Shown here one piece after another: positions 1-9,502 of a stretch of DNA of 40,983 nucleotides. The stretch lies in contig CAOKIL010000006.1 of NCBI GenBank assembly GCA_948468535.1, positions 1-40,983 on the forward strand. The letters run 5' to 3'. Within the stretch, counting starts at the first letter, position 1. Every line of letters begins with the position of its first letter. The notes beneath the pieces are model-generated. The model worked only from the letters and a program-made list of their open reading frames with translations, searched no databases and was not told the origin of the DNA. This DNA comes from an uncultured Eubacteriales bacterium (GTDB lineage Bacteria > Bacillota > Clostridia > Monoglobales > Monoglobaceae). The position numbers were made by a program, and so were the translations under genes.

Positions 1-943
1 TGATGTAAGAGAACCGGGTGAGGTTGTTATCAAGGCTAAAATGTTTGGAAGCATCCTGACATCGCTCGGTGACAGTACAGTGTCTGTCGAGACCGATGCT
101 AATAACCTAACTTTGGTTAAAAGCGGAAAGGCAAAGTTTGAAATTCCCGGCATTTCAGCCGATGAGTTCCCTGACTTGCCTCGTATTGATGAAGAATATT
201 CAGTCAGCCTGCCGGGAAACGTCCTGAGAGAAATGATAGAAAAGACTATATTTGCGGCAGCAAAGACGGATAATGACCCGACGCGTATGGGTGCGCTTTT
301 CAGAATTCAAAAGACAGGTCTTACTATGGTTGCGCTGGACGGATTCAGAATCGCGCTGCGCAGGGCCAATCTGTCAAATGATTTTGAAGAACGCGAGATG
401 ATTATACCCGAAAAATCACTCTCGGAGATTGCTAAGATTATAGGAGATTCTGAGGAGGATATCAGAATCATCGCTACACCTGGACACGCGATTTTTATGT
501 TTGAAAGCTGTAGGTTGGTTACGCGTTTGATTGAGGGAAGCTATACGAACTACGAGAGGATTCTGCCGACATCGTTTGATTTGGAGCTTGTATGTTCAAG
601 ACATCAGATTGCGGATTCGGTAAAAAGAGCATCTCTTATAATTCTGAACGATGTTGTAAAAGGTCCGATAAAGTTCCATATAACGGACGGAAACATAAAT
701 GTATCATGTACCACATCGGCAGGTTCGGTTGACGATAATATTGCCATCGACACACCGCCCGATACCTCTTTGGAGATTGGATTCTTCAATAAGTACCTTC
801 AGGATGTTTTTGGTGCGGTGAGAGACGATGAAATCTTAATGAAGTTTAACAAGAGTGTCAATCCGCTGATTATTACACCTGTGGAGGGCGATGAATATAT
901 GTACATGGTTCTGCCGATAAGACTGCGTAGGTCTGAAAATTAA
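1..943 (+). CDS. dnaN: DNA polymerase III beta subunit (sliding clamp), 5'-truncated by the window edge
   Basis: This is the C-terminal part of the replication sliding clamp, the ring that tethers DNA polymerase III to DNA. The frame is open from base 2, before the first internal ATG at 41, so the true start lies upstream of the window. About 313 residues are visible of a usual 365-380. Family landmarks seen are EPGEVVIKAK at the visible start, GISADEFPDLP, the DPTRMGALF/VALDGFRIALRR stretch and the terminal MYMVLPIRLR, which carries the protein-binding end of the clamp. recF follows after 16 bases, and the order dnaN-recF-remB-gyrB is the standard origin-proximal cluster of Bacillota. dnaA and oriC are therefore expected just upstream. 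The identification is firm. Confidence 0.97.
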   Translation, partial: DVREPGEVVIKAKMFGSILTSLGDSTVSVETDANNLTLVKSGKAKFEIPGISADEFPDLPRIDEEYSVSLPGNVLREMIEKTIFAAAKTDNDPTRMGALFRIQKTGLTMVALDGFRIALRRANLSNDFEEREMIIPEKSLSEIAKIIGDSEEDIRIIATPGHAIFMFESCRLVTRLIEGSYTNYERILPTSFDLELVCSRHQIADSVKRASLIILNDVVKGPIKFHITDGNINVSCTTSAGSVDDNIAIDTPPDTSLEIGFFNKYLQDVFGAVRDDEILMKFNKSVNPLIITPVEGDEYMYMVLPIRLRRSEN

Positions 944-959
944 CAGCGGCTGATAATAT

Positions 960-2066
960 ATGAAAATCAATACTCTAAGTCTTTCGGATTTCAGAAATTA
1001 TCATGAAGAATCAGTTGAGTTCGGCAGCGGTGTGAATATAATTTGCGGCGACAATGCTCAGGGCAAGACCAATATTTTAGAAGCGGTACATATGTTCTCT
1101 ATGGGCAAGTCTAATCGAACGCCGAGGGATTCAGAGCTTATTCGTCACGGCTGCTCCGGCGCTGAAATTTTTATGGAATATACCGCGTTTGACAGAGACT
1201 GTGGGCTTAAAATAAGGCTCGACAGAGGAAAGCGAAAGTCGATATTATATAATGAAATCCCGCTTAAAAAGATAAGCGAACTGCTCGGAAAGTTCAATGC
1301 GGTATACTTTGGTCCTGAACTTTTGGGACTAGTGAGGAACGGACCGGGAGGACGGCGCAGGAATTTAGATATGGTGATAAGCCAGCTCAGACCGAATTAT
1401 TTTTCAGCGGTCAGTGAGCTGCGTAAGATAGTTGATAGCAAGAATGCCTTGCTTAAAATGCAGAGTCCGAACAAGACGATGCTTGAAATAATGAATAAGA
1501 AGCTGACCGATATATCCTCAGAGATTATTGTGTACCGGTGCGAATTTGCAAAACGCCTCATGGCGGAGGCAAGGGAAATCCAGTATGACATATCGGGCGG
1601 CAGAGAGGAACTAAGCTATCGCTACATGTCGTCAGTCGGACGAATCAGCATGGAAGAAATACCGACAAAGCAGGAAATCCGGGAAATGTTCATGGCACGT
1701 TTGAGCAAAAACGAAAAGCGAGAACTTGAATATCATGAAACTCTGATAAGTCCGCACCGCGAGGACGTGTGCTTTGACATAAACGGCAAGGACGCGCGCG
1801 CCTTTGCGTCGCAGGGACAGCAGAAAACAGTTGTGCTTGTCGAGAAGCTTGCTGAGGCGAGATTGATAAAAAATGAGACGGGCGAAACTCCGTTGCTTCT
1901 GCTTGACGATATAATGAGTGAGCTTGACAGAAAGCGTCAGGCGTTTGTTCTCGGCAATATCAGCGGAATGCAGATTATTATAACCTGTACGGATATTGAC
2001 GACATGACCGAAGCAATAACCGACGATAGCAATATTGTTCATATCGATAATGGGAGTATAGTTTAA
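960..2066 (+). CDS. recF: DNA replication and repair protein RecF
   Basis: RecF is an SMC-like ATPase that helps load RecA at gapped DNA with RecO and RecR. The protein has 368 residues, the normal family length. It shows the N-terminal KINTLSLSDFRNY motif, a Walker A at residues 30-38 (GDNAQGKTN), an ABC signature SQGQQKT near 284-290 and a Walker B ending in DD at 316-317 (LLLLDDIMSELD). The start ATG lies 16 bases after the dnaN stop, which suggests co-transcription and probable translational coupling. The small S4-like gene yaaA/rlbA, which sits between dnaN and recF in Bacillus, is absent here. Confidence 0.97.
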   Translation: MKINTLSLSDFRNYHEESVEFGSGVNIICGDNAQGKTNILEAVHMFSMGKSNRTPRDSELIRHGCSGAEIFMEYTAFDRDCGLKIRLDRGKRKSILYNEIPLKKISELLGKFNAVYFGPELLGLVRNGPGGRRRNLDMVISQLRPNYFSAVSELRKIVDSKNALLKMQSPNKTMLEIMNKKLTDISSEIIVYRCEFAKRLMAEAREIQYDISGGREELSYRYMSSVGRISMEEIPTKQEIREMFMARLSKNEKRELEYHETLISPHREDVCFDINGKDARAFASQGQQKTVVLVEKLAEARLIKNETGETPLLLLDDIMSELDRKRQAFVLGNISGMQIIITCTDIDDMTEAITDDSNIVHIDNGSIV

Positions 2067-2078
2067 AGGAGAATTATT

Positions 2079-2363
2079 ATGTACCTGCATCTTGGCAAGA
2101 ATACATCGGTTGATACAAAAGATATTATCGCGATACTAGACTTGGACAAAATTTCTATCGCTAAACATTCAAGGGAATTCCTGCGGATAGCAGAAGAGGA
2201 GGGCTTTGTAAAAAGCGTCACCGGCGATATTCCTAAGTCGGTTGTGATTTGCGAGACCGACAATCAAAGTGTGGTTTATATAACAAATATTTCATCAAAG
2301 GCTCTGGCAGGCAGAGTAAAACGCAGATACCTGCAGCACGGAAGCATTTCTGCTGCGGATTAA
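2079..2363 (+). CDS. remB: RemB/YaaB-type extracellular matrix regulatory protein (DUF370)
   Basis: A small 94-residue protein that starts MYLHLGKNTSVDTKDIIAI, typical of the DUF370 family, in which RemA and RemB control biofilm matrix genes in Bacillus subtilis. Its place between recF and gyrB is the conserved yaaB/remB position. A Shine-Dalgarno AAAGGAGA lies just upstream and the gap to recF is only 12 bases. RemA-type proteins form DNA-binding rings; RemB is less well understood. Control of surface polysaccharide or exoprotein genes in this organism would be an inference only. Confidence 0.9.
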   Translation: MYLHLGKNTSVDTKDIIAILDLDKISIAKHSREFLRIAEEEGFVKSVTGDIPKSVVICETDNQSVVYITNISSKALAGRVKRRYLQHGSISAAD

Positions 2364-2376
2364 CATATTACCGTGA

Positions 2377-4374
<1,998 letters not shown>

Positions 4375-4389
4375 TTTTGGGAGAAAGCT

Positions 4390-5007
4390 ATGATAAAGAT
4401 GGAAAACACAAAGGTAATGAATCTTGAAGGCGCAATGCGCGGCGCAAGGAATCCGCTTAATAGCTGGGAAAGAAGCGACAGCTATTATGATGAAAACGGA
4501 GATTACGTTTTAGGCAATAACGATTTGGATCTTGCAAAGCGTTTATGTAAAGCCGGCAGTGACCACCGCAAGTTCATCAGGCAAATTTTGGTGAGTGTTG
4601 ATATCACTGCGCCGATGTATTGGTGGAAGGAATTTGACACATATAAGGTCGGCACGGTTGCGAATTCGACAAGCACAATGCACAAGATACATTCAAAGCC
4701 GTTTGAGGTATCTGACTTTTCGCATGACCATATGAGCAAGTCGGCGCTTGAAGCTCTCACGGCGTATATTGAGTTTATGGAGGTTAAGCGCGAGCATTAT
4801 ATTGAGACAAAGGATAAGGCGGACTGGTATGATATAATCCAGCTTCTGCCGTCCAGCTATAACCAAAAGCGCACGCTTACGATGAACTATGAGAATTTGA
4901 TTAATATGTACTATGCACGCAGGAATCATAAGCTTAGCGAATGGCATGAATATTGCTGCTGGGTGCTGAGCCTGCCATACACTAAGGATTTGTTTATTAA
5001 TGTATAA
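4390..5007 (+). CDS. Remote ThyX-like protein of unknown function
   Basis: A soluble protein of 205 residues, or 202 from the second ATG at 4399. I do not recognise it with certainty. Two stretches resemble flavin-dependent thymidylate synthase (ThyX) in spacing. Residues 77-100 (YWWKEFDTYKVGTVANSTS) align in register with the ThyX 'W-RHR-x-SVNE-S' region. Residues about 151-190 (a LPSSY motif, then YENLINMYYARRNHKLSEW) resemble the later LxNLxxFxxxR-AQxEIR helix. The catalytic RHR triplet is not present; TYK stands in its place. Thymidylate synthase activity is therefore doubtful, and a fold relative with another role is more likely. It starts 15 bases after gyrB and its stop overlaps the next gene by 8 bases, so the pair is probably translationally coupled. 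Confidence 0.5.
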   Translation: MIKMENTKVMNLEGAMRGARNPLNSWERSDSYYDENGDYVLGNNDLDLAKRLCKAGSDHRKFIRQILVSVDITAPMYWWKEFDTYKVGTVANSTSTMHKIHSKPFEVSDFSHDHMSKSALEALTAYIEFMEVKREHYIETKDKADWYDIIQLLPSSYNQKRTLTMNYENLINMYYARRNHKLSEWHEYCCWVLSLPYTKDLFINV

Positions 5008-7072
5008 AATAAAAATCAACAGTATCAAAATATGCGGCAGGATTTCGACAAAGTTCGGCTGTACAATGACTCATACTTTTGAGTTCACTGCCGAAAACTC
5101 AAACGAATTTGAGTTCGAATTTTCACTGCCTGATGGTACGGTTATAACGAATTTTGGAATCAAGTCGGACAATGAGTATTATAAGGCGCGTATGATTGAT
5201 ATAGCGTCAGACTTATGCGGCGGTTTTAAGATATCACAAAGCAGCGACGGAAGGTGCAGAGTTAAATATTCAGGCGTTTCGGACGGTGTTGATACTGCTG
5301 TCAGCTATATTTTAGAAGTCTCGTCAGTTGTCATGATGTCTTTGGGTGCGGAGTTTGCGGAAGTTGTGCTTCCGCTTGTTACAGAAGGCGATAAAAAAGT
5401 GCGCGGCAAGCATGAGAGAAAAAATACATCGTGTGTTGACAGCAGTGTTTCTGTTGATTTTGTCATAGACAGCGAGTTTGTCAGCCGTATTAGTTCGCCG
5501 ACCCATTATGCAGAAGTTAGGAACTGTGACGATGGTTTGCATATACATGCTGACGCTGTTACACGCGGCGACTTTGTTTTGCGGTTGGATTATAATAGTT
5601 TAAAACATCCGGGCTGTTTTGATAATACGGCATATTTGACAGGCGGCAGCGGCAGGGACTGGACAGGCGTGTACTTGTTTTCTGTGCCCGGAAGCGAATA
5701 TGCTGCAAAAGATGTGCTGTACATACTCGACTCGGACGGACTTAAAAACAGATCGGGGTTGATTGCCGCAGAATGTCTTTATGAGCTTGTCGAAAAATAT
5801 GTTGAAAATTTCGGTTGTATGATTGCCATGATTGACGGTCAGACTTTCTGTGACGAATTGCTTAATAAATCGGAGATTGATTTAAGAGAACTCAGAAAGT
5901 GGATTAATAATATTGAAGCTTTTGCTGCAAACAGTGCCAATATGAATATAAAACATGTAATTGACGAATTTAATTGTCGCAGCAGAAGTCCGGTGCGTGA
6001 AGCCGTGCTTGTGACGTGTTCGGGGCGTGCTTTTGATTGCTGTGATGCGGAGGCTGACGGCTTGCACATTAATGTTTTGTCGGTCTCTGAGAATTGCTTT
6101 GAGCGGGAACTGCAAAAACTTGCGGATGACAGCGGCGGATTTTATGCTCGGATGAGCAGAAACTGTGACTATACAGGATTTGTCGATGGCTTTGCCAAAA
6201 GACTTAGTTCCGGATTTCTTAATAATTTGAAAATTTTGGAATACGCGCTGGGAACGTACTTCAACCTGCCGAATAAAATAAGAAGTTATCGTTTTGGTGA
6301 TATAATCGCCTATACTTTCCGTTCAGCGACTGATTATCCCGAACAGTTGTTTCTTGAAGCTGACGGCGGTTTTTCAGACATAGTAAGGTTTGACAAGATA
6401 AATATCCTGCCTGACAGTGAGGAAAGCAATGCGGTTTTCGCTCAAAAAGTGTTTTCAGAGCTATACGGTTATATAGCGCGGGGAGATATTGCTCCGGAGT
6501 CGGTTGCGGAGTTTAAGGCTCAGGCAGTTAATCTCTCTCGTGAGCTCAATGTACTGTGTCCCGAAACGGCGTATTATTCAGAGCTGTCTGATGACGTGGT
6601 TAATATTAAGGTCAGATCAAGTTCTTCGGATATTATAATCAGACTGGGTTCAAAGCCGGTTTCAGGTTACGCGGCAGTGTTCGGAGACGATACGGTTCTT
6701 GTTCCGGAACTGAGAAAAGAGGTAGTATACTTTTGTGTTCATGCCCTGCTTGTCTGTATGCGTGCGGATTTCAGATTTACTTCACCGTATCAGTCGCAGA
6801 ACGCGGACATGGAGACAATGTATGCTGCGGCTGCCATATACCGTGCGGCGGACTGCGGATATTTGCCCGAAAGTGCAGCGTACAGAACGATTGCGGATAA
6901 AGCAGTTGAGGCGGCAGGCGGAAAAAAGCGGTTTGATAGTACTATTATAGCTTTCGGCGGCAGAGAAGATTTGGCGCTGAGTGATGTGAGGACGATTTTG
7001 GACAGAAACGATGTTATAGAAATATCAAGATTTGTTTTGCGACTGTGCCGTGACGGCAATAGGTTTTGCTAA
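5000..7072 (+). CDS. VIT-like plus von Willebrand A-like domain protein with degenerate MIDAS
   Basis: A 690-residue protein without signal peptide or obvious membrane segment, so probably cytoplasmic. Residues about 1-130 look like a VIT domain (FEFEFSLPDGTVITNFGIK, then a beta-rich stretch ending in VVLPLV). Residues about 235-400 have the alternating hydrophobic strands and helices of a von Willebrand A domain (DVLYILDSDGL from 238, IAMIDG, EAVLVTCSG, LADDSGGFYARM). The metal-binding DxSxS motif is degraded: D244-S-D-G-L. The last 250 residues are unassigned. VIT-vWA proteins usually take part in protein-protein assemblies, in some families depending on a metal-bridged ligand; here the metal site appears lost. 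The ATG overlaps the end of the ThyX-like gene, so they are likely expressed together. Substrate and partner are unknown. Confidence 0.55.
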   Translation: MYKIKINSIKICGRISTKFGCTMTHTFEFTAENSNEFEFEFSLPDGTVITNFGIKSDNEYYKARMIDIASDLCGGFKISQSSDGRCRVKYSGVSDGVDTAVSYILEVSSVVMMSLGAEFAEVVLPLVTEGDKKVRGKHERKNTSCVDSSVSVDFVIDSEFVSRISSPTHYAEVRNCDDGLHIHADAVTRGDFVLRLDYNSLKHPGCFDNTAYLTGGSGRDWTGVYLFSVPGSEYAAKDVLYILDSDGLKNRSGLIAAECLYELVEKYVENFGCMIAMIDGQTFCDELLNKSEIDLRELRKWINNIEAFAANSANMNIKHVIDEFNCRSRSPVREAVLVTCSGRAFDCCDAEADGLHINVLSVSENCFERELQKLADDSGGFYARMSRNCDYTGFVDGFAKRLSSGFLNNLKILEYALGTYFNLPNKIRSYRFGDIIAYTFRSATDYPEQLFLEADGGFSDIVRFDKINILPDSEESNAVFAQKVFSELYGYIARGDIAPESVAEFKAQAVNLSRELNVLCPETAYYSELSDDVVNIKVRSSSSDIIIRLGSKPVSGYAAVFGDDTVLVPELRKEVVYFCVHALLVCMRADFRFTSPYQSQNADMETMYAAAAIYRAADCGYLPESAAYRTIADKAVEAAGGKKRFDSTIIAFGGREDLALSDVRTILDRNDVIEISRFVLRLCRDGNRFC

Positions 7073-7093
7073 TATTAACATGTAAAATAATTG

Positions 7094-7122
7094 TTGCAAC
7101 TTGTACTTTGTTATGGTATAAT
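7094..7122 (+). promoter_or_regulatory. SigmaA-type promoter for the CuAO-N gene
   Basis: TTGCAA at 7094-7099, a 17-base spacer and TATAAT at 7117-7122, with an extended -10 TG at 7114-7115. It begins 21 bases after the stop of the VIT/vWA gene and 55 bases before the next start codon, so the following gene can be transcribed alone. Confidence 0.75.
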
Positions 7123-7176
7123 TATCAGCAGGGATGTTTTTATGAAACAAGAAATGTTAATTGGAAGGAGCTTTGT

Positions 7177-7644
7177 ATGAAAAGACTGATTGGTATAATT
7201 GCGGCGGTATGCGTAATGTGCAGTTTTTCACAGGCGGCATTTGCGGCAGCTCAACGTATTGTGATAAACGGTGTTGTGCAGGATATCCCTGCAGATATGG
7301 GTGAAATTATTGAAGAAAATGACAGAACGTTTGTTCCGATAAGATTTGTGTCAGAGAAGATGAACAAGACCGTTAAGTATGACGAGAACTTAAAAGGTGC
7401 ATATATTCTCGATAAGAGTGATATGTATATTATTCAGGAAGGCAAAAATTTTATCAGTAAGATAGAAAACTTTGGAGCTACCACAGTAACAACAATGGAC
7501 GTAGCGGCTTTTACAAAACAGTATGATGTCGGCGGACGTATGTATATTCCGATTAGGTTTATGGCAGAGGCATTCGGCTATACGGTTGGCTGGGACGAAG
7601 CAACAGAGACTGTCACGATTGACAGCGCATCAAAATCAGAATAA
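7177..7644 (+). CDS. Secreted copper-amine-oxidase-N-domain protein
   Basis: A 155-residue exported protein. An N-terminal signal peptide (KRLIGIIAAVCVMC, cleavage near AFAAA) precedes one domain of the copper amine oxidase N-terminal-like family (CuAO-N). The repeated markers are RTFVPIRFVSEKM and YIPIRFMAEAFGYTVGWDEATETVTI. These domains occur alone or as attachments on Bacillota surface proteins and are thought to bind ligands or cell wall; no amine oxidase activity is implied. The frame is open from 7066, but the ATG at 7177 is preferred because GGAAGGAG precedes it by 6 bases, a signal peptide follows at once, and the promoter at 7094-7122 lies downstream of 7066. It is monocistronic: own promoter upstream, strong terminator downstream. 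Confidence 0.85.
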   Translation: MKRLIGIIAAVCVMCSFSQAAFAAAQRIVINGVVQDIPADMGEIIEENDRTFVPIRFVSEKMNKTVKYDENLKGAYILDKSDMYIIQEGKNFISKIENFGATTVTTMDVAAFTKQYDVGGRMYIPIRFMAEAFGYTVGWDEATETVTIDSASKSE

Positions 7645-7656
7645 TTAATTCAGTCA

Positions 7657-7702
7657 AGGGTTTTAAAGGGGATTTCGTCCCCTTTAAAACCCTAATTTTT
7701 TT
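7657..7702 (+). terminator. Intrinsic terminator after the CuAO-N gene
   Basis: A perfect 15-bp stem (AGGGTTTTAAAGGGG at 7657-7671 with CCCCTTTAAAACCCT at 7679-7693), a 7-base loop, then AATTTTTTT. It lies 2 bases from the eno stop codon, between two converging genes. In the eno direction the hairpin lacks a good U tract. Confidence 0.9.
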
Positions 7703-7704
7703 GG

Positions 7705-8976
7705 TTATACTCCGATTTCTTCTTCTATTTTAATCAGTCTGTTATATTTTGCCACTCTTTCGCCGCGTGACGGAGCGCCGGATTTGATAAGTCCTGCGTT
7801 CACAGCAACAGCAATATCCGCTATTGTTGTATCGTCTGTCTCGCCGCTGCGGTGTGAGATTATTGTTGAATATCCGTTTGACTTTGCAAGCTCTATTGTT
7901 TCAAGTGTTTCGGACAGTGTTCCTATCTGGTTTGGCTTTATCAGAATTGCATTTGCGATGTCAAGTTCAAAACCCTTTTTCAGTCGCTCTTTGTTAGTCA
8001 CAAACAAGTCATCGCCAACGAGCTTTATTTTATTGCCGAGACGATCGGTGAGCATCTTCCAGCCTTCAAAATCGTCCTCCGCCATGCCGTCCTCAATTGA
8101 GACAATCGGATATTTTTCGCAGTAGTCGCTCCACATATCGACCAGTTCCTCGCGGCTGAGCATTTTGTCTTGCTTCCAAAAATAATATTTTCCGTCCTCA
8201 CCGGCTTTCTGAGCCTCGTTGTACATTTCGCTTGTTGCGGGGTCAAGCGCAAGCGCAAAATGTTCGCCCGGCTTAAAGCCTGCCTTTTCTATCGCGCTGA
8301 CTATCAGCTTTAGTGCGTCCTCATCGCCGGGCAGATTTGGCGCAAATCCGCCCTCGTCGCCGACGGAGGTGGAATATCCATGTTCTTTTAAAATACCCTT
8401 TAGGGTATGGAACACCTGTGAACACCACATAAGGCTTTGCTTAAATGTGTTGGTGCCGACAGGAATAATCATAAATTCCTGTATGCTTAGCGAGTTGTCG
8501 GCATGACGTCCGCCGTTTATTATATTCATCATCGGTTTGGGACGTTTTTGACCGCTGACACCGCCGATATACTGATACAGACCGACACCGAGTGCGTTTG
8601 CCGCTGCGTGAGCACAGGCGAGTGATACGCCTAAGATTGCATTTGCACCGAATTTTGACTTGTTTGGTGTACCGTCAAGTTTAATCAGTTTTTTGTCTAT
8701 TGCCGCCTGGTCGATTACGTTCATACCGATGAGGTTTTCGGATATACAGTCGTTTATCGCTTTGACAGCTTTTTGTACTCCCATTCCAAAGTAACGTTCT
8801 TTGTCGCCGTCACGGAGTTCGTGAGCTTCATACTGACCGGTTGACGCTCCTGAAGGAACGGCCGCCCTGCCTGCGTTGCCGTCATCGGTATAGACCTCAA
8901 CTTCTACTGTAGGGTTGCCTCTTGAATCAAGTATTTCACGCGCATAGATGTCCTCAATCCCAATATACGATTTCAT
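7705..8976 (-). CDS. eno: Enolase (phosphopyruvate hydratase)
   Basis: Enolase converts 2-phosphoglycerate to phosphoenolpyruvate in glycolysis and needs Mg2+. The 423-residue length is normal. The N-terminal [18 protein letters not shown] and [15 protein letters not shown], the [10 protein letters not shown] segment, the [10 protein letters not shown] segment, the family signature [14 protein letters not shown] and the SHRSGETDD active-site loop are all intact. A GGAGG lies 7 bases before the ATG. It is transcribed alone, converging on the CuAO-N gene. I could not settle on one clear promoter in the upstream region. Confidence 0.98.
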   Translation of the reverse strand: MKSYIGIEDIYAREILDSRGNPTVEVEVYTDDGNAGRAAVPSGASTGQYEAHELRDGDKERYFGMGVQKAVKAINDCISENLIGMNVIDQAAIDKKLIKLDGTPNKSKFGANAILGVSLACAHAAANALGVGLYQYIGGVSGQKRPKPMMNIINGGRHADNSLSIQEFMIIPVGTNTFKQSLMWCSQVFHTLKGILKEHGYSTSVGDEGGFAPNLPGDEDALKLIVSAIEKAGFKPGEHFALALDPATSEMYNEAQKAGEDGKYYFWKQDKMLSREELVDMWSDYCEKYPIVSIEDGMAEDDFEGWKMLTDRLGNKIKLVGDDLFVTNKERLKKGFELDIANAILIKPNQIGTLSETLETIELAKSNGYSTIISHRSGETDDTTIADIAVAVNAGLIKSGAPSRGERVAKYNRLIKIEEEIGV

Positions 8977-9134
8977 TAAATTTCCTCCATGTTAAAATTT
9001 TGTATTTTATTTTTTATAGTGATATTATTGCACAAATTTGTCTCAATATGTATTTGTTTAAAAACATAGCATCTGGTATTTAGATCTTTAAAAATCAAAC
9101 ATTATGTGTTGATTTCATATATGCTAAGTGTAAG

Positions 9135-9149
9135 TTTTTATGTTATAAT
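9135..9149 (+). promoter_or_regulatory. Extended -10 element shared with the second giant exoprotein gene
   Basis: TTTTTATGTTATAAT contains TGnTATAAT. The same 15-mer occurs at 16453-16467 before the Kelch-RCC1 gene. No good -35 is visible at either place, as extended -10 promoters allow. Use as a second, distal promoter is an inference. Confidence 0.4.
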
Positions 9150-9423
9150 GAACTTAAATTTGAAAACATATTAATTGTGATTGGGTGGTTTTGTACAATT
9201 TGAGGTAATATGACCGAAAGTTTTGAATATGTTTTTTATAACTTTCACATAAGGAGATTAATAAAAAATCAAAAATATAGCTGTGTTTGATATATAATAC
9301 TGTGTTTGAGATTGATGGATATTTGCTGTATATTAAAAAATTTCTTTTAAATATAGCAAGATAACAGTTGTGAATAACGGCATATTGTGAACTGGTATCT
9401 AAAAATTAGTTTGTTTTTGGCTA

Positions 9424-9452
9424 TTGAATACATATATTTCTTTATATATAAT
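9424..9452 (+). promoter_or_regulatory. SigmaA-type promoter for the pectin esterase gene
   Basis: TTGAAT at 9424-9429, a 17-base spacer and TATAAT at 9447-9452. The predicted transcript start is about 45 bases before the ATG, which is preceded by GGAGG at 9491-9495. Confidence 0.7.
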
Positions 9453-9502
9453 AAATACATAGAATATAAATTAAGTCTAATAAATTATTAGGAGGAAATC
9501 AA

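Larger units (their letters stand above)
8977..9502. other. Divergent 526-base intergenic region
   Basis: This AT-rich stretch separates eno (-) from the giant esterase gene (+). It holds the eno ribosome-binding site, an extended -10 element at 9135-9149 and a good promoter at 9424-9452. An AAGGAG at 9251-9256 is followed by ATA where a start would be expected and leads to no usable frame. I see no further gene or RNA. Confidence 0.6.

Noticed and set aside
1632-2090. 152-codon open frame on the - strand inside recF and remB
   Set aside because: It lies antisense to a well-conserved RecF C terminus, has no ribosome-binding site and has no recognisable motif.
7066-7176. Longer N terminus for the CuAO-N gene starting at 7066
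   Set aside because: The promoter at 7094-7122 lies inside this extension, and the ATG at 7177 has the ribosome-binding site and signal peptide.
9251-9290. Small gene after the AAGGAG at 9251
   Set aside because: The position of the start codon holds ATA and the frame stops after nine codons.
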